From DASZIT01 sp036489495 (GTDB taxonomy: Bacteria; Actinomycetota; Acidimicrobiia; Acidimicrobiales; RAAP-2): a DNA stretch of 41,047 nt. Below are positions 8,201 through 14,946 of this stretch, piece by piece (the stretch's first letter is position 1; each line of letters opens with the position of its first letter). A model generated the notes under the pieces. The model was not told the origin of the DNA. It ran no database searches and saw only the letters and a program-made list of their open reading frames with translations. The stretch lies in assembly GCA_036489495.1 (NCBI GenBank), contig DASXFR010000096.1, forward strand, positions 1 through 41,047. Direction: 5' to 3'. Position numbers and translations under genes: made by a program.

Positions 8201-9002
8201 CGGCTACTCGGTGGTGGCGCCTTCGGACCTGGTGGCCTGGGAGGCCCAGTTCGGCGATTTCTGGAACGGCGCGGAGATCATCGTCGACAACTTCTTGGTG
8301 GCGGCTGAGGACAAGTGGGGCCAGCATTCCGGGTTGGTCCTGCTGCTGCCCCACGGGTACGAGGGCCAGGGGCCCGAGCATTCCTCCGCCCGGATCGAAC
8401 GCTTCCTGTCGCTCTGTGCCCGGGGCAACATTCGGGTGGCCGAGCCCACCTCCGCCGCCCAGTACTTCCATCTGCTCCGGGCCCAGGTCCGGCTGGCCGT
8501 GCCCCGGCCGCTGGTGGTGTTCACTCCGAAATCGCTGCTGCGATCCCGTCAGGCCCGGTCGCCGGTCGGGGAGTTCACCACCGGGTCGTTCGCCGAGGTC
8601 CTCGACGATCCGATCACCGGCCGGGAGGGATTCGACCCGTCCGGGGTCACCCGGGTGGTGTTGTGCACCGGCAAGGTCGCCTACGACGCCATCGGACGTC
8701 GCGACGAAGTCGGCAAAGATGACGTCATCGTGGTGCGGGTCGAACAGCTCTACCCGTGGCCGGGGGCCGCCATCACCGGGATCCTGGAGCGCTACCCGAA
8801 TGCCACCGAAGTGGTGTGGCTCCAGGAAGAGCCCGAGAACATGGGGGCGTGGAACTTCGTCCACGGGCGCCTCCACCGGCTGCTCCGCGATTCCCACTCG
8901 TTGTCCCACGTGAGCCGGGCGGAGTCGGCCAGCCCGGCTTCGGGCAGCGCCGGCCTCCACCGTTTGGAGCAAGAGGACCTGCTGGTCCGAGCCATCGGCT
9001 GA
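5274..9002 (+). CDS. kgd: Multifunctional 2-oxoglutarate decarboxylase / dehydrogenase E1 with fused acyltransferase (Kgd/SucA)
   Basis: The protein has 1242 residues, close to the roughly 1230 of mycobacterial Kgd. It starts at ATG 5274 after GGAGGA. Residues 1-50 form the 2-oxoglutarate dehydrogenase N-terminal segment (TWLVEDMYDSYRADP). Residues 60-105 are an Ala/Pro linker. Residues 105-340 form an E2-type acyltransferase domain ending in DHRIIQGAESG (catalytic His321). From about 370 to the end is the thiamine-diphosphate E1 part, with GMAHRGRLNVL (about 551), HGDAAFAGQGVVAET (about 665) and a transketolase-like C-terminal half. There is no lipoyl domain. In actinobacteria this protein works with AceE/SucB/Lpd in a mixed complex, or releases succinic semialdehyde or 2-hydroxy-3-oxoadipate. 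It is a single-gene unit, divergent from queC. Confidence 0.96.
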   Translation: MTDGNGSELPGESDGARPATPTGAFGPNTWLVEDMYDSYRADPTSVSESWREFFADYRPAVPPAPSAPAATATATAAPPAPAASPLAKAPAAGPPTSNGAVPAEKAIPLRGAAGRIVTNMQASLEVPTATSVRVIPSKLLEVNRTIINNQLFRTTGGKVSFTHLIGYAVVKSLMAVPAMNSSFVADADGKGTPGVIRHAHVGLGLAVDVEKSDGSRTLLVPCITDADTRDFRSFVGAYEDLVRKIHTNKIAPDDFAGTTVTLTNPGTLGTVQSVPRLMPGQGVIVGVGALGVPAGFEATDPHTLAELGVGKTVTLTSTYDHRIIQGAESGLFLAHISECLMGQHDFYREVFEAMDIPYEPVRWQKDSNDTEDTVEGIHERLLKQVHVQTLINMYRVRGHLIAHLDPLDAEPPDLHPELDPLHYGLTIWDLPRRYVADGLAGKDTATLDEILHTLRNAYCRTLGIEYMHIQDLAQKRWIQQHVEGVSTELPADVQRHTLDRLGSAEVFERFLHSRYVGQKRFGLEGAESAIVLLDTILDQAVTEGLHEAVMGMAHRGRLNVLANIVGKSYGEIFEEFEGNLDPESVQGSGDVKYHKGASGVFTGRNGGTIPVSMASNPSHLEAVDPVVVGMVRAKQDALGGEKGTGPELEDGTGDPFPVLPILLHGDAAFAGQGVVAETLNLSGLSGYRTGGTIHIVINNQLGFTTAPEAARTSVYPTDVAKMVQAPIFHVNGDDPEACVRAARLAFGFRQAFHKDVVIDMVCYRRHGHNEGDDPSYTQPLMYALIEAKRSVRKLYTESLVRRGDITLEEAEHALDNFSARLQAALDETRAEAESSAGVTPVLPVYSVPDLSIPPAATGVDSAVLSRLATTVSTVPEGFVVHPKLARQFEARDKVVADGEVDWALGEAMAFGSMLLEGTNVRLTGQDTRRGTFSQRHSVLVDNVTGAEYLPLGQLGGGRFTVRDSLLSEYACVGFEYGYSVVAPSDLVAWEAQFGDFWNGAEIIVDNFLVAAEDKWGQHSGLVLLLPHGYEGQGPEHSSARIERFLSLCARGNIRVAEPTSAAQYFHLLRAQVRLAVPRPLVVFTPKSLLRSRQARSPVGEFTTGSFAEVLDDPITGREGFDPSGVTRVVLCTGKVAYDAIGRRDEVGKDDVIVVRVEQLYPWPGAAITGILERYPNATEVVWLQEEPENMGAWNFVHGRLHRLLRDSHSLSHVSRAESASPASGSAGLHRLEQEDLLVRAIG

Positions 9003-9035
9003 TCGGGGGGGAGCTGGACACCGGCCCGTAACAGA

Positions 9036-9053
9036 CTGATACACTTGTATCAG
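9036..9053. promoter_or_regulatory. Perfect palindrome, probable operator of the toxin-antitoxin module
   Basis: The arms CTGATACA (9036-9043) and TGTATCAG (9046-9053) are exact reverse complements around a CT spacer. The site lies 25-42 bases before the antitoxin ATG, where the promoter should be. Antitoxins commonly autorepress at such sites. The assignment to this antitoxin is inference. Confidence 0.6.
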
Positions 9054-9077
9054 AACGAAACAGGGAAGGAGGCTCGT

Positions 9078-9452
9078 ATGGCCGCAGACCGAGTAACCCG
9101 ATTCGCTGCCGACCTGCTCGACTCGGCCGCTGTCGAAGGAGCACGCCATAGCCGGTCGGCTAAACAGCAGCTTGACCACTGGGCACGAGTTGGGCGAACC
9201 GTGTCGTCGTTCCACTCGACCGCTCGACGTCGGGTCGAAGCCACGTTGGCCGGATCGCTGGCCATGACAGAACTGCTCCCTGAGGAGCGCCTTGTCGCCA
9301 ATGCCGAAGTGAATGCCGCGATTTCAGAACGCCTTCGCAGGGTGAACTACGGAGAGGTCCTCGCTGGAGAAGGCACCGCAACGGTTGCGTTGGACGACGA
9401 TGGCCACTTGGTTCGATACGAACCTGACGGCACGACGACCCGTCTCGATTGA
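9078..9452 (+). CDS. ParD-like antitoxin
   Basis: The protein has 124 residues and starts at ATG 9078 after AAGGAGG (9066-9072). The N-terminal half, MAADRVTRFAADLLDSAAVEGARHSRSAKQQLDHWARVGRTVSS, matches the pattern of ParD-like antitoxins (short helix, 'SRSaa.Qi.hWaRiGR'), a ribbon-helix-helix-related fold. The C-terminal half is charged and ends in a small beta hairpin (GTATVALDDDGHLVRYEPDGTT). That half would wrap the toxin. A reading frame with a zeta-like P-loop follows 29 bases downstream, which supports a two-gene toxin-antitoxin operon. Autoregulation through the palindrome just upstream is likely. Confidence 0.75.
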   Translation: MAADRVTRFAADLLDSAAVEGARHSRSAKQQLDHWARVGRTVSSFHSTARRRVEATLAGSLAMTELLPEERLVANAEVNAAISERLRRVNYGEVLAGEGTATVALDDDGHLVRYEPDGTTTRLD

Positions 9453-9481
9453 CGCGTCCGAGCTGACCGCGAGGATCACAC

Positions 9482-10069
9482 CTGAGACTCGATCTCGTCG
9501 CCGGACCCAATGGTGCCGGCAAATCGACGTTCATCCGGTTCACCCTTTTGCCGGTTCGACCGGGCGCTGTACTCGTCGATGCCGACCTCATCGCGGCTAG
9601 GCGCTGGCCGGGAGATCCAGAATCACATGCCTACGAGGCCTCCCGCATAGCGACGTCGACGCGGGCGAAGCTAATCGAGCGCCGCCAGCCGCTGATCGCG
9701 GAGACCGTGTTCTCGCACCCGTCAAAGCTCGACCTGATCCAGGATGCGGCCGCGGCCGGGTACTTCACGGCCTTACATGTCGTGATGGTCCCTGAGGATC
9801 TCGCGGTCGCTCGTGTTGCGGCGCGGGTTGCGGCCGGCGGCCACACCGTGCCCGAGAACAAAATTCGTGAGCGGCACCGCCGACTCTGGCCCCTCGTCGC
9901 GGCTGCAATTGCGCTGGCTGACGTCACAACGGTCTACGACAACTCACAGCGTGCCGGACCGGGAGAGGTCGCGCTGTTTGCCCACGGCTTCCCCCTCAAC
10001 GATCCGGCATGGCCGGGGTGGACCTCCGATGTCCTCACCGCCCGTTGGCCACAGAGCGGACCCGGCTGA
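9482..10069 (+). CDS. Zeta-like P-loop kinase, probable toxin (CTG start inferred)
   Basis: From CTG 9482 the frame reads (M)RLDLVAGPNGAGKSTF, 195 residues, with Walker A at residues 8-16. An in-frame stop at 9464-9466 and no ATG, GTG or TTG before the P-loop leave CTG 9482 as the only sensible start; GAGG at 9471-9474 is 7 bases upstream. The next start, TTG 9548, would delete the Walker A motif. Later motifs are VLVDADLIA, AETVFSHPSKLDLI and RVAARVAAGGHTVPENKIRERHRR, the arginine-rich lid of zeta/UDP-GlcNAc-kinase-like proteins found next to ParD-like antitoxins. Zeta toxins phosphorylate cell-wall sugar nucleotides, but the substrate here is not known. If CTG is not used, the gene could be weakly expressed or a decayed copy. 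Confidence 0.75.
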   Translation: MRLDLVAGPNGAGKSTFIRFTLLPVRPGAVLVDADLIAARRWPGDPESHAYEASRIATSTRAKLIERRQPLIAETVFSHPSKLDLIQDAAAAGYFTALHVVMVPEDLAVARVAARVAAGGHTVPENKIRERHRRLWPLVAAAIALADVTTVYDNSQRAGPGEVALFAHGFPLNDPAWPGWTSDVLTARWPQSGPG

Positions 10070-10081
10070 CGCCCTCGGGGG

Positions 10082-11428
10082 TCAGACCAAAAAGTCGTGG
10101 GCCAGGGCCATCCACATCTCGGTGGACAACCGGAGGGACTCGATGTCGACCCGCTCGTCGATCCCGTGGAACATGGCGCCGTACTCCGCCGACCCGATGG
10201 CGGTGCTGTGCATCCCGAAGCCGTAGGCCACGCTGCCCAGCGCCCGGTGGTAGCGGGCATCAGTGGCCCCGGCGGTGAGGAACGGGATGTTCTTGGCTCC
10301 CGGGTAGAACCCCTCGCTCACCCGCTGCAGCGCGTCCCACAACGGGGTGTCGATCGGCGACGCGGTGGAGGGATCGGCGTGGCGGAAGGAGACCTCGACG
10401 CAGTCGGCCAGATCGCCGATCGCCTCGTCGACCATGGCCCGGACTTCGGTGACGTCCCAACCCGGGAGGGCCCGGATGTCGATCTGCATCTCGACCCGGT
10501 CGGGGATCACGTTGATCTTGGTGCCGGCATCCATCACGGTGGGGGCCATGGTGGTGTGGGTACAGGCGTGGGCCTGGCGGGCCAGCCCCAGCTTCGGCAG
10601 GTTGTCGCAGAAGGCATCGATCTGGTCGGGGTCGAGGAGCGGCTCGGCCAGGTCGGGCGGGTATCCGAGGCCGTCGACGAACCGGCGCCAGATCTCGTGC
10701 ATCTCCGCCTGGGGGCGGTACTCGTCGATGCGGCGGACGATCTCCGCCGCCTTCACCAGCGCGTTGTCGGTGCGGAGGGGTTGGGAGGCGTGGCCGGGAA
10801 CCCCCTTCACGGTGAGGATGCACCAGAAGATGCCCTTCTCGCCCACGATGACCGGGAGCCGGGTGCCACCGTCGGCGCCGACCGTCGGGAAGCCCCCGGA
10901 CTCGGTGATCACATAGTCGCTGTTGACCTCGTCGGCCTGGTGCTCGCACAGCCACTTGGCCCCGTGGATCCCGGTCCCCTCCTCGTCGGCCACCGCCACA
11001 TAGGTGAGGTCGCCGGCCGGCCGGAACCCGTCCTTGGCCAGGTGGCGGAGACTGGTGGCCATGGTGGCGGTGAGGTTCAACATGTCGATGGCGCCCCGGC
11101 CCCAGACCTCGCCATCGATCAACTCGCCGCCGAAGGGATCGTGCCGCCAGTCCTCCCCGTTGGCCGGGACCACGTCGGTGTGGCCCAACAAGGTGAGGGA
11201 AGGGGCGGAGGGATCGGTGCCATGGATCTTGGCCACCAGCGAGGTGCGGCCGGTGAGGGGCTCGTAGGTCTCCATCTCCACTCCGGAACCCTCGAGGTAG
11301 GTGGCGAGCAGGTCGGCGCTGCGTTCTTCCTGGCCCGATGCCGGGGTGCCGTCGTTCACACATTCGTTGCGGATGAGGTGCTGGAGCAGGTCGGTCGCTT
11401 CGCCGGCGAGGGCGCCTTCATTGGTCAC
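10082..11428 (-). CDS. M20-family zinc metallopeptidase/deacylase
   Basis: The protein has 448 residues and starts at GTG 11428, 14 bases after the cutA stop. No clear SD is seen, so reinitiation from cutA is likely. Metal and catalytic motifs of the M20 (ArgE/DapE/CPG2) family are visible. His83 and Asp85 lie in LLGHTDVVP, bridging Asp115 in GRGAIDM, the Glu149-Glu150 pair in VADEEGTG, and a C-terminal His in MFHGIDER. The central dimerisation insert contains KGVPGHASQP. Family members hydrolyse peptides or N-acyl amino acids; the substrate is not predictable here. It is the last gene of a minus-strand set with the PhyH-like gene and cutA, and convergent with the zeta-like gene 12 bases away. 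Confidence 0.92.
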   Translation of the reverse strand: MTNEGALAGEATDLLQHLIRNECVNDGTPASGQEERSADLLATYLEGSGVEMETYEPLTGRTSLVAKIHGTDPSAPSLTLLGHTDVVPANGEDWRHDPFGGELIDGEVWGRGAIDMLNLTATMATSLRHLAKDGFRPAGDLTYVAVADEEGTGIHGAKWLCEHQADEVNSDYVITESGGFPTVGADGGTRLPVIVGEKGIFWCILTVKGVPGHASQPLRTDNALVKAAEIVRRIDEYRPQAEMHEIWRRFVDGLGYPPDLAEPLLDPDQIDAFCDNLPKLGLARQAHACTHTTMAPTVMDAGTKINVIPDRVEMQIDIRALPGWDVTEVRAMVDEAIGDLADCVEVSFRHADPSTASPIDTPLWDALQRVSEGFYPGAKNIPFLTAGATDARYHRALGSVAYGFGMHSTAIGSAEYGAMFHGIDERVDIESLRLSTEMWMALAHDFLV

Positions 11429-11442
11429 CTTGGTATCGTAGG

Positions 11443-11901
11443 TCAGCTCCGTCGGCGAGAACCCGGGCGGGTTCGAATTCCGCTTCGGGGTGGGCGAACG
11501 GTTCGACGAGCCGGAACTACGGCCGGAGTTGGACCACGGTGGATGGCGGACTCCGGCCCGGTTTGAGTACGGACCCACTCGACGTAAGCGGGGCTGGCAT
11601 GGTCGATGGAGATGGCCAGGATGCAGGGCACCTCGTAGGGATGGTCGTGTTCGATGCGCTCGATGAGTTCGGGCACCAGTTCGGTCCGGGTGTGGAGAGC
11701 GACTCGAACCTCGGTGGTGTCTTCGATGTCGCCCTGCCAGCGGTAGATGGAGCGGATGGGGGCGAAGTGCTGGGCACAGGCGCAGAGGCGTTCCTCGATC
11801 AGCATTCGGGTGAAATCGGCCAACCAGACGGGGTCGTCGCCGGTGACGATGACTTCGGAGATGCCACTGGTCATGGTTACGTCGGAGATGCCACTGGACA
11901 T
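11443..11901 (-). CDS. cutA: CutA1-like divalent-cation tolerance protein with duplicated N-terminus and extra tail
   Basis: The core from SEVIVTGDDPVWLADFTRMLIEERLCACAQ through IRSIYRWQGDIEDTTEVRVALHTR, EHDHPYEVPCILAISIDHASPAYVEWVRTQT is a full CutA1 trimer-forming domain. CutA proteins are usually 105-115 residues; this frame gives 152. The extra length has two sources. At the N-terminus a 27-base direct repeat encodes two similar 9-residue units, with ATG codons at 11901 and 11874 as alternative starts. At the C-terminus about 37 Pro/Arg-rich residues follow the point where CutA normally ends, ending 14 bases before the M20 gene. AAGGGG lies upstream of ATG 11901. The role in metal tolerance is by family only. 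Confidence 0.85.
   Translation of the reverse strand: MSSGISDVTMTSGISEVIVTGDDPVWLADFTRMLIEERLCACAQHFAPIRSIYRWQGDIEDTTEVRVALHTRTELVPELIERIEHDHPYEVPCILAISIDHASPAYVEWVRTQTGPESAIHRGPTPAVVPARRTVRPPRSGIRTRPGSRRRS
11848..11901 (-). repeat. 27-base tandem duplication at the start of cutA
   Basis: On the minus strand, 11901-11875 and 11874-11848 are two adjacent copies of a 27-base unit. Each begins ATG, contains CCAGTGGCATCTCCGA, and differs from the other at a few positions. Each copy brings its own ATG, so the duplication doubles the start site in frame. Confidence 0.85.
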
Positions 11902-11924
11902 GAGATCGTGATCCCCTTTCTTGT

Positions 11925-12755
11925 TCAGACAACCCGTTGGCCGTCCCTGAGGATCTCGAACTGCCGGTCGGGTGCATCGGCGTTGACCCGCGCCGGAGCT
12001 CGGCCGCCGCCGGGCTGGAGGATCGCGGCGCCGTCGGGGGCGTACTGGACGATGTAGGCCTTGCGGACCCCGTCGGTGTGATTGGGGCCGGTGCAGTGCG
12101 GGGTGAGGGAGGAGAAGACCACCATGCCGCCGGCACCCACCGGCGCCGGCACCGGGTCGGGTGGATGGTCGAGGCAGACCAGGCCGGTCTCGGTCGACTG
12201 GTGCTGCAGGGTTCCCATCCGGTGGATTCCGGGGACCACCCACGGGCAACCGTTGTCCTCGGTGGCGTCGGTCAGGGCGATCCAGCAGGTGAGGTACTGC
12301 TGGGGTTCGAGGAACGCGTAGCCGTTGTCCTGGTGCCAGGGGAACGAGGCGTTGGTGTCGGGCTTCTTGTAGACGGCCTGGTCCCAGTAGAGACGGACGT
12401 CGGGTCCGATGAGGTCGGCGCAGAGGTCGAAGAGTGGCGCTTCGGATACGAAGGAGCGCAGGCGTTCGGAACGGGTGACCAGATGGGTGGTGAAGGTGAT
12501 CTCGTCGGCTCGGGCGATGAAGGCTCTTCCGCCTTCGAGCCGGCGGAGCTGTTCTTCGAGTTCCCGTTCGAAGGGATCGATCTCGGCCAGAAGTTCGTCC
12601 ACGGTGTCGGCATGGAGGGCGTCCTCGAGCACGAAGAATCCATCGTTCTCGTAGCTCGCCGCCTGCTCGGCCGTGATCGTCGCGAAAGGCGGATCGAGCG
12701 GCGTCCACTCGAAGTCGTGGTTCAGGGGGTGGCGGGAGGGTTCCATGCGAATCAT
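11925..12755 (-). CDS. Phytanoyl-CoA dioxygenase (PhyH)-like Fe(II)/2-oxoglutarate oxygenase
   Basis: The protein has about 276 residues from ATG 12755. A further ATG at 12746 and a TTG at 12797 are possible, and no SD decides between them. The double-stranded beta-helix iron ligands are visible as HxD (His141-Asp143 in FPWHQDNGY) and a distal His220 in LTPHCTGPNH. They lie with the PhyH pattern YENDGFFVLEDAL at the N-terminus, and VYKKPDTNASFPWHQD and EDNGCPWVVPGIHR in the core. Such enzymes hydroxylate small molecules or lipids using 2-oxoglutarate; the substrate is unknown. It leads the minus-strand unit PhyH-cutA-M20 (gaps of 23 and 14 bases). Its promoter must overlap the divergent AbrB operator region. 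Confidence 0.9.
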   Translation of the reverse strand: MIRMEPSRHPLNHDFEWTPLDPPFATITAEQAASYENDGFFVLEDALHADTVDELLAEIDPFERELEEQLRRLEGGRAFIARADEITFTTHLVTRSERLRSFVSEAPLFDLCADLIGPDVRLYWDQAVYKKPDTNASFPWHQDNGYAFLEPQQYLTCWIALTDATEDNGCPWVVPGIHRMGTLQHQSTETGLVCLDHPPDPVPAPVGAGGMVVFSSLTPHCTGPNHTDGVRKAYIVQYAPDGAAILQPGGGRAPARVNADAPDRQFEILRDGQRVV

Positions 12756-12791
12756 CAGGTCTCGAAGTTCATTGCCGATTGATGGGTCGGA

Positions 12792-12821
12792 TACCAAGGG
12801 TATGCCTTGGTACTGGCATAC
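12792..12821. promoter_or_regulatory. Two overlapping inverted repeats between PhyH-like gene and AbrB gene
   Basis: TACCAAGG (12792-12799) is the exact reverse complement of CCTTGGTA (12805-12812). GTATGCC (12800-12806) is the exact reverse complement of GGCATAC (12815-12821). The repeats interlock, so only one could form a hairpin at a time; as duplex DNA they look like adjacent operator half-sites. The right arm covers CATACT, a fair -10 hexamer 7 bases before the AbrB ATG. Confidence 0.65.
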
Positions 12822-12829
12822 TCACATGC

Positions 12830-13066
12830 ATGAGAGCAACGGTTGACGAGGCAGGTCGCGTGGTCATTCCCAAACCATTGTGCGACCGTCTTGGGCTCCT
12901 TCCAGGAGAGGTCGAGGTTGTCGCCGATGAGACGGGCATCCACATCGAGCCGATCATCACTGACGAAATCGAGGAAGAATCCGGTCGATGGCTGGTCATC
13001 GGTGCAAGTGGCGTGCGGGTTGACGACGAAATGGTTCGCTCGCGCCGGCTCGCCGACTCCCGGTAA
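12830..13066 (+). CDS. AbrB/SpoVT-type DNA-binding protein (antitoxin-like), no toxin partner seen
   Basis: The protein has 78 residues and starts at ATG 12830. The N-terminal swapped-hairpin AbrB pattern is clear: MRATVDEAGRVVIPKPLCDRLGLLPGEVEVVADETGIHIEP. The C-terminal acidic segment EEESGRWLVIGASGVRVDDE is like the toxin-binding tail of VapB-type antitoxins ('GRPVI...g..ltdE'). No SD precedes the ATG, and a -10-like CATACT ends 7 bases before it, so a leaderless transcript is likely. The usual VapC/PIN toxin is not downstream; the next gene is convergent after 27 bases. It is either an orphan antitoxin or a stand-alone regulator, perhaps binding the inverted repeats just upstream. Confidence 0.85.
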   Translation: MRATVDEAGRVVIPKPLCDRLGLLPGEVEVVADETGIHIEPIITDEIEEESGRWLVIGASGVRVDDEMVRSRRLADSR

Positions 13067-13093
13067 AAGGTTGCCGATCAAGCGAACCGGAAC

Positions 13094-14674
13094 TCATTCC
13101 CGGTTGAGCCGGTGGAACATCGGTTTCTGGGACTTGAACAGCGCCGGGAACTCGGCATACAGGCGGTCGTAGACGGCTCGGTGCCGGTCATCGGGTGAAT
13201 ACGTCGCCTTCAGCTTCACCAGCCGGTTGACCTGGTCGGGCTCGATCGCCCCGAGGGCGATGGCGGCGAACAGGGCGGCACCCCGGAGGTTGGCGAAGGT
13301 CGGATCGGCCACCTGTTCGACGGTCCGGTCGAGCACATCGGCATGGATCTGGCACCAGAGGTCGGAGTTGGCTCCCCCGCCGATGATCCGGATCGGATCG
13401 AGCCGGCGACCGACGAGCTCCTCGACCGCCTCGAACAGCCAGCGCGAGTTGTAGGCCACCCCCTCCAGCACCGCCCGCACCAGGTGGGCCTGGGTGGTGG
13501 CCAACGACAGGTTGTGGAACCCGCCCCGGGCGGCGTGGTCGTCGACCGGCGACCGCTCCCCGGCCAGCCACGGGGTGAACAGCACCTCACCACTCCCGGC
13601 CGGGGCGGTGGCGGCCAGCGCGGTCAGCCGGTCGTAGTCCGGGGCCCGGCTTCCGGTCGGCCCGTCGGCGGGGGAGAGCACGTTCTCGGCCAGCCATTGC
13701 AGGCAGGCGCCTCCCGTCTCGTGGTTGTTGGCGATGAGGTAGTGGTAGGGAGTGAGGCCGGGAACCGTGGCGATCTGCCGGATGGCGTCGGTCTTCTTGG
13801 CCGGCACCGGACAGGAGATCCACGAGGTGGTGCTGATGGCCAGGTGGGTCTGGAAGTCGGCGGCGGTGCCCGCCCCGACCGCCGCCGAGTGGAGATCAGG
13901 GGTCCCGGTCACCACCTTGACCCCGGGCGGGAGGCCGATCTCGGCGGCGACCTCGGGGCGGACCTCGCCGATCACCGAGCCGGTGGCCACCAGCGGGGGC
14001 AGCTTGTCGGCCGGCACCCCGGCCGCCCGGACCAGCACCGGGTCGTAGTCGAGATGATCGAGCCGACGGTTGTCGGTGAGCCAGGCGGCGGCCATCGAGG
14101 CGTGGGAGGCGGCAGCGATGCCGGTGAACCGCATCGACAGGTAGTCGACCGGCTCGAGGTACCAGCGAGCCGCGGCCGCCACCTCGGGTTGGTCGTGCTC
14201 GAGATGGAGGATGTGCCCGATGGGGTCGGCCCCCGAGGTCGACGGCGCCCCCCCGGTACGTCGGATCCACCGGGCGATCGACACCGGGGAGTAGCCGGCC
14301 ACCGGCCCGCCGATCGCCCGCCGGGTATGGGCCCCGCCGCGGGTGTCCATCCACATCACGCAGCCACCCACCGGGTGGCCGTGGGCATCGACGGGAATGG
14401 TGCTGGCCCACTGCCCGGTGCAGGACACCGCCACGATCCGGTCGGGGGAGACGGCCCCCGCCCCGATGCCCCGGCGGGCCGCCTCGACGATGAGGCGCCA
14501 CCAGAGCTCGGCATCCTGGCTGACCCCGCCATTGGGGAGATGGTCGGTGCCCACCGGGATGAACTCGTTCCAGGCCACCACCCCGTCGAGGGAGACGAGG
14601 CCGACCTTGGGCCCGCCGGTGCCGATGTCGACCGCCAGCACGAAGCGCGGGCCGAGGGGGCGCGGGTCGGGCAT
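13094..14674 (-). CDS. FGGY-family carbohydrate kinase (xylulokinase-like)
   Basis: The protein has 526 residues. The N-terminal phosphate-binding strand LAVDIGTGGPKVGLV (Asp16) and the later motifs CTGQWAST, VMWMDTRG, VVTGTPDLHSAAVGAG (catalytic Asp in the usual GxGD position) and RIIGGGANSDLWCQIHADVLDRTVEQV are those of FGGY kinases. These phosphorylate xylulose, gluconate, glycerol and related compounds. The first motif is GTGG rather than the commoner GTSS or GTTS. The sugar cannot be assigned; xylulokinase is the nearest pattern. No sugar transporter or isomerase lies nearby. It is divergent from the cobalamin operon across 277 bases and probably has its own promoter there. Confidence 0.88.
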   Translation of the reverse strand: MPDPRPLGPRFVLAVDIGTGGPKVGLVSLDGVVAWNEFIPVGTDHLPNGGVSQDAELWWRLIVEAARRGIGAGAVSPDRIVAVSCTGQWASTIPVDAHGHPVGGCVMWMDTRGGAHTRRAIGGPVAGYSPVSIARWIRRTGGAPSTSGADPIGHILHLEHDQPEVAAAARWYLEPVDYLSMRFTGIAAASHASMAAAWLTDNRRLDHLDYDPVLVRAAGVPADKLPPLVATGSVIGEVRPEVAAEIGLPPGVKVVTGTPDLHSAAVGAGTAADFQTHLAISTTSWISCPVPAKKTDAIRQIATVPGLTPYHYLIANNHETGGACLQWLAENVLSPADGPTGSRAPDYDRLTALAATAPAGSGEVLFTPWLAGERSPVDDHAARGGFHNLSLATTQAHLVRAVLEGVAYNSRWLFEAVEELVGRRLDPIRIIGGGANSDLWCQIHADVLDRTVEQVADPTFANLRGAALFAAIALGAIEPDQVNRLVKLKATYSPDDRHRAVYDRLYAEFPALFKSQKPMFHRLNRE

Positions 14675-14729
14675 CCCGTCAAGCTACGCGACGATCGAAA
14701 TGGCCGCCGACCCGCAATTGAGGTACGTT

Positions 14730-14880
14730 CACGGTGCCCTGGTCGTAGGCCGGGGTGATGCAAGCCAGCGAAGACCGGTGAGATTCCGGCGCTGTCCCGC
14801 AACGGTAATGCCCCGAGAGTTGGGGTTAGCCCGGGCGCCTGTCTTGTATGCACGAAACCTGTCCTCGGAGGAAGGGCGGT
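14730..14880 (+). promoter_or_regulatory. Cobalamin (adenosylcobalamin-class) riboswitch aptamer
   Basis: Conserved blocks occur in the right order. GGTGCC is at 14733-14738. The central core contains CCGGTGAGATTCCGGCGCTG and CCCGCAACGGTAA (about 14774-14807). A B12 box AGCCCGGGCGCCTGTC is at 14828-14843. The core matches the family consensus (CCGGTGnnAnTCCGGcgCTGnCCCGCaACgGTaa) closely. It sits immediately upstream of a BtuFCD-cobalamin salvage operon, so ligand and target agree. Edges are approximate. Confidence 0.93.
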
Positions 14881-14909
14881 TCGTTGGATTGCCTCTTTCG
14901 GGCAGCGCA

Positions 14910-14946
14910 GCGGACGCACTTCGTCCTCCGCGCACCTGATGGAGGA
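14910..14946 (+). promoter_or_regulatory. Riboswitch expression platform: SD sequestor and competing hairpin
   Basis: TCCTCC at 14924-14929 can pair over all six bases with GGAGGA at 14941-14946, which contains the btuF Shine-Dalgarno GGAGG. The same TCCTCC lies within the 3' side of an alternative hairpin, GCGGACG (14910-14916) with CGTCC (14922-14926) plus CGC. The two structures exclude each other, which fits ligand-controlled translation initiation. Confidence 0.65.

Noticed and set aside
5529..9215. 1228-codon open frame on the minus strand opposite kgd
   Set aside because: It is an antisense shadow of a high-GC coding region: composition is Arg/Gly/Val/His-rich with no family motifs, while the plus frame is a complete Kgd.
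13188..14501. Alternative minus-strand frames inside the FGGY kinase gene
   Set aside because: Out-of-frame readings of the same gene with Arg/Pro/Gly bias and no motifs.
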